Shown: in pieces, positions 36,324 through 48,600 of the stretch
Numbering within the stretch: the first letter of the stretch is position 1
How the letters are laid out: every line of letters begins with the position of its first letter
From: Antedon mediterranea
Taxonomy: Eukaryota > Echinodermata > Crinoidea > Comatulida > Antedonidae
Direction: 5' to 3'
Length of the DNA stretch: 64,000 nt
Assembly (NCBI RefSeq): GCF_964355755.1
Contig: NC_092676.1
Coordinates: 26,642,288-26,706,287, forward strand
Program-made: the position numbers and the translations under genes
The notes under the pieces: generated by a model
The model's database searches: none
Seen by the model: only the letters and a program-made list of their open reading frames with translations
What the model was told of the DNA's origin: nothing

Positions 36324-36686
36324 CACAAAATCAGCTTTAAGGTCTGCTTGTTCAATGGCAATGTTCACCAGCTGTTGACGACCAAGAAGGGTCTGCATCG
36401 TTGGTTCATAATGGCTACAACTCATCATCAGTAACATCATGTAAAATCTATATAAAAAAAAAAATTAGTAAAGACAGAAACATTAACATTTGACTAAACC
36501 AAATTGCACCCCTACGAGTTAAAACTGGAACTTACTTCTTTTGATTTTCAATGATCTGTTCTTCAACATCTTTTGTTATTATGTCTGGTCCCAATGATTT
36601 GACCTTTGTATTCAAGAATTTGATGGCACGGTCACGAACAAGATCTTCTCCCGATTGAATTTGGGCAAATAGTCCTCCTAAAGCAC
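36324..36686 (-). pseudogene. API5 exons 5 and 4 duplicate, between units 2 and 3
   Basis: Exon 5 copy 36447-36324 lacks about 17 nt in the KLLSSLST segment, and exon 4 copy about 36686-36536 lacks one T near its end. The exon 6 copy expected near 36000 is absent; the sequence passes from TRIM 3' flank (to about 36000) into intron 5-like sequence at about 36040. A deletion therefore removed it in this unit. Confidence 0.83.
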
Positions 36687-39664
36687 CTGCTCAAAATCAT
36701 AGCATTTATTATAGAATATGAATATTTAAACCAATAGATGCACGCATCATCTAATTTCAACTATCACCACCATGTGTACTTTTTTTGTGTTCATTTCAAG
36801 TCTGTAAGCAGGTGTAGTGTTATTATACCAATGAAGACACGTTAAACGTATAAAAAATTCAAGGTATGTGCTGTAAATTTGTAAAAAAAACAGTTCATGT
36901 TTGGAATAATGTTGTTATTTCAGCCATCAACGTTTCTCGATTTTTACTGCAAAAACCAGAAATAATTATTTTCTGGATCATGTACAGAAATTTATTTAGA
37001 TATTAAACCTTAATCAATTTTATTACATAATATTGTAGTGAGGGTCATCTCATATTTTAAAAATTACTTTAAATTAGAGTGAGGAACAAGCCAGTCACAA
37101 GTTTCACAGAAATTATGTTATTTCAGATACTAATTTAAAATCTTTTAAGCACAATGGTATTCTTAGAATAGAAAGTAAAATAAAAATGAACCATAAATAA
37201 TATTGAATGTTCTGATTATAATGCTGAACCAACTTAATAAAAATGATACATTCATAAACCAATAAAAATAAACTATTTTATCGACTTTATTTTCAAAACA
37301 CCAAAACATAAAAAGGAATTATCACAAATAATTAAGAAAAATTACTACATTATCGAGCATTACTTTAAGTGTTTACTCATTGCAAAAAACATGAAAACCC
37401 CCCAAAAAAACTATGTTGCTTGCGTGTACAGTACTTACTATTATCATACAGACTTGAATATAAGCCCACCCCCTGAATAAGGTTTCGCATGGGCTTATAT
37501 GGGTAACACTTCTGTAATGGGTAACACTTCTGTAGAAGCTACCTCCAAACTTACCTTTCAACAAAATAGAATTCCATCACCTCTTAAAGCTAAAACTCAG
37601 GATAAATAAAATAATATGTTTCTCATTCTGCTGTTTTCAAAAACAAAGTTCTAAGGTTAAAAAAAACTAAAGCTACTAACGCAAACAATACCCTTACCGC
37701 CAAACTTGTTTTCTTCAGTGTATCTTCATGTACAATATAAACAATGAAAAATAATCTTACACAATTCGAGTTATATCTCGCTCTTCGAAGAGAAAGGCTA
37801 TTGTCAGTTTATCCAGGTAAGCTAGGCACGAAATAAAACACTATACTTTAGTATCAGGTGCTGGGATTCTTTGCATCACTTACTAGAATCAGCAACGATG
37901 ACAATGATTTTGATATACTTACCATGCCTTGCAACAGTACAGTATAATTGGTCAACAATATGCAAATGAGACTTACTCCATGAAAATTTAGCTAACTGTA
38001 TGCTTGCTTACAAACAAATCAGTTGTTTGACTGAAAAAAAATGATTTCAAGGTGCAGATGTCTGTCCACTAAAGATAGTAGTTTTATCGATAATAATAAC
38101 CAGCTTTAAAGCAAGTCTACCTTTAACATTTTTACATAATAGTTGAGGTCACCTAAATAGAAAAATTACTAACAAAAAACATAACTAATATTTCCCTTCC
38201 CATTTACAATATTCCTGGTTGCTCACCTGGTGTAAAGATTTCTATAGTCTGTCTCTATTAACTCCATGACATATACCTGCTTGTTGTTCAGCATAATACT
38301 TCAATGTAAAGTGTATTTCACACACGTACAACCAACATATAAAGTGTAGCTATACTTACCATTGTGTGGCAAAGATGCAATCTGTTGTTACTATAATACA
38401 TGAAGTCATCATATTACATGTTAAGTCTATTACTTCTGGTTATCTAAACATGGTACATTTCATACAATATAAATATCTCAAATATGTTGTTAAATATTTA
38501 TGAACAACTTGACACAAAGAAATATTATTTGCACACAATGTAATTTGTCCCTGTGGTCTTGTAGGGTATAAAAGCCAATTCAATTAATGATTCACATTTT
38601 GAATATAATATTCATGGTGTATTAAATATGTATTTTGTTAAATGTTTGACCATTGTCTGTACAATTAGTTTAATTTGTGTCTAGTTGATCCAATTCGAGT
38701 CTCACAACCAACATCGTACTCACAATTACGAGTCAGAATGGAATATTATGATCACCGAGTCGACGCTGGATCCAATCACGTCCAAAACACTTGGCTGGAT
38801 CTAAAGTAGCATTGTGATTTTACACAGGAGTTGATGTTGATAGGAGAACAGCCCATCTTTTATACATTCTATCATTTGTGTTGTTTGTTTACAGTATGTG
38901 TTTCAAAACTAGCATGCTTTTCAAACATGTCTAAGCTAGCGTAATGATACATAAATCTATAAATTGAGTTCAACAATAGTATGTATACATTTGTGTTTGC
39001 AACACAGTCTAGTAAAAGTATTATCTGTACTAAAGTAGTTCCTTAAAAAAACTAAATTCTCAACAATCTACCAGTAGCATAGGTGAACATTTTAACACTT
39101 TGTACATACAAATAAAAAATTAATTGAAATACTGAAATGTTTTGGTAAATTGATTCAGTATAAAAACATCAGCTTGTAAATGATATAGCTAAATCAAAGC
39201 AACAATGCAAACTCATGTGGGAACATGGTTTGTTAAAAATGTCGGCTGATTGTCAACATTTTAATTACAAAACCATAACAATTCAAATAATTTTTATTAC
39301 CTTATTTACAATTGGTTAACTAAAGAGAATCGATTTATTATTACAATATTTTTTGGGTAATAACACTATTAACAATAATCAAGGATACTGTATTCAATTT
39401 TAGAAAAGGCAATAAAAAAGGTATTATTACTTTACATAAAAATAAGACAACTAACAACTGAATATCGTTACTTATCAGGAGAACCAGATAACAATCATTT
39501 TTTACTGGAAATACCAAAATCTATTTTAGGTTTTTAAGAAGTTACCAATCTGAAGGTTGACTTTATATAAATCTGTCACTTGTATTACTGTGAACTTTGA
39601 CCTACAGAGTGACTGGCAATAGTAGGATCTGGAAATATTCTCATAACACTGATTGTTGCGACAT
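36687..39664. other. Spacer and 3' UTR downstream of the functional API5
   Basis: Homologous to 221-3145. The part next to 39665 must contain the API5 3' UTR; AATAAA on the minus strand lies at 39334-39339. The 80-codon frame is interrupted here by a TAG at about 38807. Confidence 0.6.
37549..38390 (-). other. Cluster of splice donors, candidate micro-exon gene, unit 3
   Basis: The third copy keeps most donors (for example 37549-37554 and 38354-38359), but one region around the fifth donor is deleted and one site has become GTAAGG. The 72-nt candidate exon is at 38298-38227. Its frame is open, with one replacement (Asn for Ser near the end) and a silent change in a Leu codon relative to unit 2. 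Confidence 0.4.
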
Positions 39665-42600
39665 TCAAAAACGATTTCCACGGCCACGTCCTTTTGACCA
39701 TCCACGACCCCTGAATCCACCTCGACGTTGCTGTCCTGTAAAACAATGTAAAATAAGTTAAATAGATGTTAACAGGAAACATAGATTAATCTATAAAGCT
39801 CTGTCTACACAATCAAATTTGCCCATATATGGACTTGATGATGCCATATCACTACCATATTTGGGCATATCACCACCATATTTGGGCATGTCGCACTTTT
39901 TTTGTCAAATAGTATTTTAGTGTGGACAGAGCTTTAGAGTAAACCAATTTTAGAAAAGATTTATTTACCACCTCCAGTGAAATTATTTCCGTAATTTGCA
40001 TCTCCTCCGCTCGGGGCATTACCAGCTTTTGCGCTATAGCGCCCTCCAGGTGGATGGTACACTCCACGAGCTCCTCGCTGTTTATTACCACCGCCTACTG
40101 TTGCTTTTTTAGCAGGTCCTGACTCAGAAAATGTGATTGGGGTGATGTTACCTCTCTTTACACTAGAGTAAAGAAAACACAAAATAAAATTGAATTTAAA
40201 TATATATAAAAGTCTTTCAATTATGTGTGACCAAATCTTTGTCTACACTATCAAACTTTATGTGACAAAACAAAAATGTGATGTGCATATGTCCATATAT
40301 AGATATGATGATGTCATATCAGTACCATATTTATGGGCACATCACATATTTTTGTCACATAAAGTTTTATAATTTAGACAGAGCTTAAACAATGAGATAC
40401 AATTTGTTTACATATTGTCATGCAAATGTTTCCTTATCACACATGTGAAAGCACCAAAAAAAAAAGTTAATATATTATTTCATATTAGGCAATTATATTC
40501 ACATACCTTTGTTGTTGTTGTGTTTGTTCTGTTGTAGCTTTCTGGATTGGTTTCCATGACAATGTAATGATGCATCCGTAGCCTGGTGGGTTACGGAACA
40601 AGTCCTAGTGTAAACAAAATAATGAATATTTAGTATTACATCCTTTATTTAACAAAAAAACATGGAGAGGCTGTATCTGCCCCTCTTATTTATAAAGAAA
40701 ACCCCTTAAAACAATATGATAGAGTCAAGAATCACAATGATTAGATGCTTCAATATGTCAGAGTATCATACGTGACAATGCTGTTGGTAATGCAAAGATC
40801 ACAAAATGCACAATGAGCGTGCCATACCTTAATTAAAGCATTGATATTGGTTGTTATCTTAAGAGCGACAACTTTGATCTTATTCTCGTCAGATTTCAAT
40901 ACATCTCCTGTTTTATCTCGCAGGTCTGCCCTCAGTTGTTTCATGTAAACTTGGTTACCACGTGCAAAATACTGTAATCTGTAAAAACAATAAAAAAATA
41001 TAATTTAATGATTTATTAATATCTTTTTTTTAAATTTTTAAATTAGGCAATTTCAATGTCCCATAATTGGAAGGGAAAAACAAATTTTGTTACTGTAATC
41101 CTATTAAAAAATAAATTGTTTTTTTGTTTTATTCAATCAATAATTAGAAAAATAAAACCCTTTTGGATCAATATGCAAACAAATAATATGCATTCATTCT
41201 GAAGTACTGCAAAATTTAATTCTGTCCACGTACCTTAGACGGAAGTCTTTCAAACGATCAAGATTTTCTTCAGCAGTGAAGAAGTCTGGACACTTCTTAC
41301 CCATCTGGTGAAGAGTGTACATTAAACATTCTACGATTGAAAATTGTAATTTAGGTTCATCGCTATCTTTTCCGTTCTCTCCTTCCTCAACTTCAGCTGG
41401 TGGAAGCGGCATATACTCCTAGAAAATATATTATTTAATATGTGATTGAAGTAGAAGTTACAAAGTTTCTGTGACCAGAAAAAAATCCTATACCTCCTCT
41501 TAAGACTCTTCCCTGATAAAAACTTTTGTATGGGAAACAGACTGCTACTCTTAAGCTCTGTTTAAACTAACAACTTTATGTGATAAAAAATGTGATGTGC
41601 ACATATATGGACATGATGATGTCATATCACTAGCATATTTGGGCATATCACTAGCATATTTGGGCACATCACACTTTTTTGTCACATAAACTTTGATAGT
41701 GTAGGGAGGCTTGACAGGGAGGCTTGTTTTTCCACAGAGGGTTTTGCCTATTAAAATACTTTCAAGCTCTTTGAAAAAGAACCTCTAACCCCCTCTGGCT
41801 AAAGGCTTGGTATGCTATGAAAATGAACAACATACTACAGAACTACCTACACTACACTTATCTTTATTGAACAAGACATTCCATTATTTTTTAATAGTTT
41901 TGGAATAGTTCATTAGTGGATCGTTCACACAACTTTGTACAGCAAAGTGAAAATATGTTTTCTGTCTCTTTTTGGCATTACCCATTATTTTTAAGTGAAA
42001 ATGTCAAGATATTTTTTTTAGTTTTAAAAGATGACCATTTTTCTTTCTTACCAGCAATGCATTGTGAACCTTCTCTAAGCACCCTCTGTCTTCGTAATCT
42101 CCACAGTGTGTAGACATCTCAGCTAATAACTTTAATACTTCCAACTTTACATTTGTACCTTCTGGTCCCGCCAGCTCACTGAGGAATGGGACGACATGGT
42201 TGGAAATGTGTTCTATAAACTTTGTTGAATGCACATTTTTCTAGAAAAAAAAAGACTATTTGTTAGAAAAGAATTTTTAGCATTAAATGGTAAATGAGAT
42301 AATTTGTGAATAGGCCACACTTGTAGGTAGATCCACTTTCGTATGCACTTTCAGGTCCAGAGAATTTGACTTTAAGGTTGACTTGGTTTAGGGGTCAAAC
42401 CATCATTATGAAAATGTGACACAAGGTCAGTGTCAATTGGTATATAGTTCTTATATTTAATTATTCAGAATGGGACATTTTGCGCTATATAAATTTAAAA
42501 CCATTACCATTACCATTTAGTAAAAAATGACCAGAAATTGCATTTCTGACCTTTGACTCGCACCAAGGGCATGTTTGTATATCCATATATGAGTACGTAC

Positions 42601-45600
42601 ACACGTACGGCCTAAGTATAGGATGGTTTACGTAATCGTATAAAATATACAGTGTTTGTGCATATTTGTATCTCCATGTATGGGTATGTTCACATAGCGT
42701 AAGTACTGCATGGCGTGGCTTTTGCAAGCGTTAAGGTAATCCATGGATTAAAATGCCAATGTGTTTACATATACAGCATTTGTTATGGTGTTAAATAAAT
42801 TGGTATATGGACAATAATACAATAGGTTCTTATATTTAATTATTCAGAATGCATACATTCAATTCATGTACAGTCTAATGGGACATTTTGCGCAATATAA
42901 ATTTAAAACCATTACCATTACCATTTAGTAAAAAATGACCAGAAATTGCATTTCTGACCTTTGACTCACACCAAGGGCATGTTTGTATATCCATATACGA
43001 GTACGTACACACGTACGGCGTAAGTATAGGATGGCTTACGTAATCGTAATTCACAGATTAAAATGCCAATGTGTTTACATATACAGGGTTTGTGCATATT
43101 TGTATCTCCATGTATGGGTATGTTCACATAGCCTAAGTACTGCATGGCGTGGCTTACGCAAGCGTTAATGTTATCCATAGATTAAAATGCCAATGTGTTT
43201 ACATATACAGCGTTTGTTATGGTGTCAAATACAGAAGTACCGTTTTAAAAAGTACTATCGCAGGGTACCTTTTTAGATTTTACATTGTCTTGATAACGGA
43301 GTGAGTTGCGTTAATAAAGCCTGCCTAGTTCACATGTAAAGGTAAGGTGTAAGCCAGCCTTACACTGTACGTATGAACACTACCTATGTAGTTTATCAAA
43401 AACTTAAAATTGTGTTAGATTTGTGATATATTATGTACTCATATAGTATAAGGCCCGAGTATTTGATTCAATGAACAATTATAATCACATTTAACTTTTT
43501 AAAACCATTGATAAACAAACTACTGTACATTGTTTCTTTGTTATTCGGTTCACTGATTCTGTTTCCTGATTCAGTTCAGTGATTCCTGATTTTGCAATAT
43601 TCACATCTAGTTTAGAAGACAGCTCATATTAATGTGACATGTTAAGGTGGAAAAACCAACTTTATTTAATTACTGGAAAAAGATTTTGTTTAAAATTTGA
43701 GCTGCACAAGTACAAGGTATTTAACATATAAATTGCTTTTTTAAGTGGATTTAATCTATAATCTATACAAATAGCCAATGATATTATTGATAGATTTAGG
43801 CAAGGCTGGAGTAAATCATTATTAATATATATACAATTATAACTACTATTGCAGGATGGCTAGCAAGAATTTAAGTCTACTTGAAGATATAGATGAGAAA
43901 GTACTAGAATGTTCTATCTGTAATGGAAGGCTAGAAGATCCAAAATCACTTAGCTGCCGTCATAGTTTCTGCCTCAAGTGTTTGGAGAATTGGGTTCAAA
44001 CCAACAGTGGCAAGCTAACATGCCCTATTTGTCGCAAAGAGTATCCTATTCCAGACGGAGGACTTGAAAAACTTGCACCAAATACAATTCTTAACAACCT
44101 CTTGGAAACCATCAAACAAGTGAAAGATGAGGCTAAAGGCACTACCTCTCTGTGTGCCTCTCATGATCAACCATTGAAAATGTATTGTACACAATGTAAA
44201 GTACCAATATGCATAGAATGCACTGAAATGGAACATGCCGCAGGAGATGGAAAACATGAACTAATTAACATTGTTACAGCATTTAATACGTTTAATGAAA
44301 CATCAGAAGACTTAAAGAAAGCTGCCAATGAATCAATAAGAAAAACAGAAAATGTACTTAAAGTAATAACAAAGAAGGATGAAGAACTAGAAGAAAGTAA
44401 AGAGGAAAGTCTCACAGATATTAATAACCAAGTTCAAGAAATGGTACAAGTAATCCAGAAAAAAAGGAGAAGAAATGAAGAGGAAAGTTGAAACAAAGTA
44501 CACGGAGGAAATGAAAGTCAATGATGTACAAATTACTAATTTAACAAAAATCATCTCTGAATTAAACATAATTGTAAATTCCCTAAATCAGTTACTAATG
44601 AGTGAGCCATCAATTGCTATGAAATCAAGTGAGAGTGTATTAAATACACTAATGGATGAAATTAATAAATCTGAAGCAATCAAGCAAAAGGACAGCAGAC
44701 AAATAACCTTCATCAGAAACAAACAGCCAATTGATTTATTGAAAGAATATGACATTGGAAATGTTGTATTCAAACCACTTACTATCGAAGTAGAGGGTAA
44801 GCCTACAGGAGTAGCAAAGTGTGATGATGATTGCTTGCTGGTTTCACAAGTACAAACAATCAGGAGAATGTACAAGCAAGATTACACTACCAGAAGGTGT
44901 GATGGTTCACAGAATGTACAGAATGAAGAATGGCAACACAGCATTCAGTGATCGAGGTAATAAATGCATTCAAGTATGCGATGTGAATGGTCATGTTTTC
45001 AAATGCATTGGTAAGGGTGTATTGAAGAATACATGGGGTATTCACATAGATGAGGCAACTAATGTTATATATGTAACAGATGAAGGAAATGGATGTGTGT
45101 TCATGTTTAACATTCATAGTGGTAAGAAGTTAAAGAAGATAGGAAGACAAAATGAAGAACATGAATACATTGATGTTGCACTTACAAAAACTGGTAAAGT
45201 ACTTGTAGTAGATAAAAGAAACCACCTAGTATTATTGTATGATGACAAGGACAAGTCACTGAAAGTACTCATCAATAGAGGAGGTGTGGATGGTAAGGTG
45301 ATGTGGCCAGGTGGAGTTGTAGTTGATGAGGATGATAACATCCACATGGAGTGGAGCTGTGGCTTGGTGGTTATGATGCTTGGCTACCAATCTAAGGGTC
45401 CTGGGTTCAAGTCCTGTCATATGTCAGGGTTTTTTTCTCATGACAATTTACAACTCCACTCCCAAAGACTTAATATTAAGTCTTTGTTTATGTAGAGCAT
45501 CTTGTGTATATGTTTGTCTTATATGTTCTAGTGCAGTATATGGAGAGCCACCTCGATAGTGCTTTGCACTCATGGCAATCCTCAGGGTGCTGCACCGCTG

Positions 45601-48600
45601 TATTGTCATGTATTGTTGTGCCTGAAAATTAAATAAAAATCACACCACATCACACAGCAAGTATTGACAAACTACAACTATTCAGTAGTGATGGGCATTT
45701 TATAAAAAGAATTGATAAACAAGAAGATGAAATTTGTGTACCACGTCAGTTATGTATCATTTCTCATAACCCATGTATGGTTGCTGTTACAAATCGGGGT
45801 GACAGCAAAATAAAAATATTCAATTATTAATGTATAAAATATATCATTAAATTGAAGAAACAAAGTCCAAATTGTTTATTAATGTATTATTTTAATTACA
45901 CAAATCTTACAATTTAAAAAGAATCTTCATATAAATTAAAAAGATTTGATAATTTACCTCCGCCAAGGAGGTATATGTAATCGATCGCGAGTGTTTGTTT
46001 GTCTGTTAGCAGGATTAAGGCCCATTCACACTAGGACGATAACGATCGACGATAAATATATAAGCATGCATTTTTTTAAACATAAAACAAAAGAAATTAG
46101 AAAGGGTTTCGTTCTAGGACTATAGGATAATCATTTATGCTGTCTTTGATAAAAATAATATTTTTAAAATTCCAATCACATGACGTCATGATACATAAAA
46201 ACAATAAAATCGTTGTATTGTCACGATATTATTGCTCTTACTAATCATGACGTCATTTGATTGGACGTGTGAAAATATAATTTCCATCAAAGGAAGCATA
46301 GATGGTTATTCTGTAGTTCTAGAATGAAAAGGTTTTATATTTCTTGTATTTTATGTATGAAAAATGCAAATTATTGTCTATTATCGTCGATCGTTATCGT
46401 CCTAGTGTGAATGGGCCTTTACTCATTTGGGACCATGGTCCCAATTCTGGACCACTTTTTAGTATACTTTTCAGACCTGCTAGTGTTAAAAGATAGGACA
46501 GAATTTTTCAAAAGCCGGCGAGCAGTCTTAAAGTAAAAAAAACATATTTCTTTTCAATTTCGCGTTGCTGTTCTACTACTACTACTGCGTCGAGCTTGCT
46601 CGGATCCTTTTGACTACTTCTTTCCAGCCGTCTCTGTTCATCATTGCTCCTGGTAGCTCTTCAATTGTATGGCCGGAGTCCGCAACTATGAATGATTTTG
46701 GGGGCCTTCCTGGTCTTCTTGTCCCATGTGATGGCATCCAGAGCATAAGTTCGCTTATCAGTTCACTTTTGTTGCGGAAAGAGTGTCCAACAAAGCGGAC
46801 TCTTCTTTCTTTGATAACATCGGTGATCTTGCGAAGATTCCCATATAGCTGAGCGTTGGAGAGGTGCTCTTGCCACGAAACGTTAAGAACGGCTCGTAGC
46901 ATCCTAGTATATGTTCCGTTTAGAGTGTTTTCAAGTTTCTTAGTTAGGGTCCATGTCGATGACCCGTAGAGAAGGACAGACTCGACTGTGGTCTTAAAGA
47001 AATTTTTCTTCATGTTGTTTGAGATGTTGGACTTCCATATGACAGTCAGGCGTCAGATACGTATATCAACGTCTTTTGCTGTTGAGGCAATGTTGCTGCC
47101 AAGATAGGTGAACTGGTCGACTTGATTGAGAGCGTATCCGGAGCTAGTTTGAATTTGACCTTGACAGTTTACGTTCATACTTTCTGTCTTTTTGGCATTT
47201 ATGTGGAGGCCGATTGAGGATGCAGCATTTTCAAGGGCGTGTAGGAGGGTTTTTGCTTCAGCAACAGGGCTATATCGTCAGCATAATCAGCGTCAGTTAC
47301 CAATGTCGCAGGGAACCTCTTACTGATTCTTGGCTTCAATGTTAAGCCGTGTTTGTTGAGTGGATCAATAGCCGAGCGGAGAACATAATCAAGACATATG
47401 ATGAAGATGTAGGGAGCGAGAGTATCTCCTTGAAGGACGCCTGCTTTTACCTGAAACGGATCAGTATCACCATCTGGAGAACGAATCAGGGCACTTGAGT
47501 TTTTGTACAGCATCATTATGGCATTGACAATCTCAAGTGGAATTTTGTAGACGAGAAGAATTTCACGCATCTTTTCACGATGGACAGAATCGAAGGCTTT
47601 TGCGAAATCTACAAAGAGGAGGACTGCAGGAAGATTTTTGTCACGCACTCCCTCAAGTATTCTCCTAATTGTGAGAATCTGGCTGCTTGCTGAGCGTCCC
47701 TGTCTAAAACCATTTTGGTTTTTACGAAGTATTGTCTCGATCCATGGTTGTATTCTATTCAAGAGCATAAGATTGTAGATCTTGGTAGCAATGGGGGTGA
47801 GAGTTATTCCTCTGTAGTTTTCAGCCTTTCCAAGATCTCCTTTTTTTGGAAACGGTAGTATGCAGCCTCTTGTCCAGTAGTGAATAGGTCTTTGTTCATA
47901 GACCTCATTGCAACACTTCAAGAGTACGTTGTTAAAATGTTTCGTTTTCCACACTTCTGGAGGAATCCCATCAAGTCCTGGGGATTTTCCATTTTTCATT
48001 TTTGTGAGTGCTTTGTTTAACTCTTCGTCGTTAAAAGGACCGATTTTGATGTTAGATTCAGTCTGTGCTGGAAATAGCTCAATGGTTTCCACATTGGTTA
48101 TATTGGGAATGTTGCCAAGAAGGTTCTTGAAGTGGTTTTTCCATTGATTTAGACGATCATTTTGACTGGTGGCTTTCAGCTTTGCTTGACTGATGCGCTT
48201 TCTACCTGAGATTTCATTAATCGTATCCCAGGCCATCGATGATTGCTTATTCACCGAATATTGCTTAATCGAGTCAATCTTAGTTTGCAGATAGGTTTCC
48301 AGTTCGATTTGATAGAGCCTCGTCAACTTAACTTCTCTCTGTTGAATTTTGAGATGTTTTGGGGTGTAGGGTTAGCATTTTTACGAGTTGCTGATCGTTT
48401 GATCCTCTCTCGTTGGTCTTGAATAGCCTGCGTTTCCCAGGGTACTCTTTTGCGTTTTTTAGGTTTCAAGGGAATACAGTTGCAAGCGGCTTCCCAGTGT
48501 GCTTTCACAAAGTTTTCATAGGTGGTATCTGGATTGTCGATCACACTTTCTGTTCTATTGTTAGTCAACTGAAGCTATTGTTAATTGAAAGGCTTGTTAC

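Noticed and set aside
46565-46852. 95-codon plus-strand frame
   Set aside because: It is antisense to the C-terminal part of the LINE fragment, whose minus-strand frame has recognisable family blocks.
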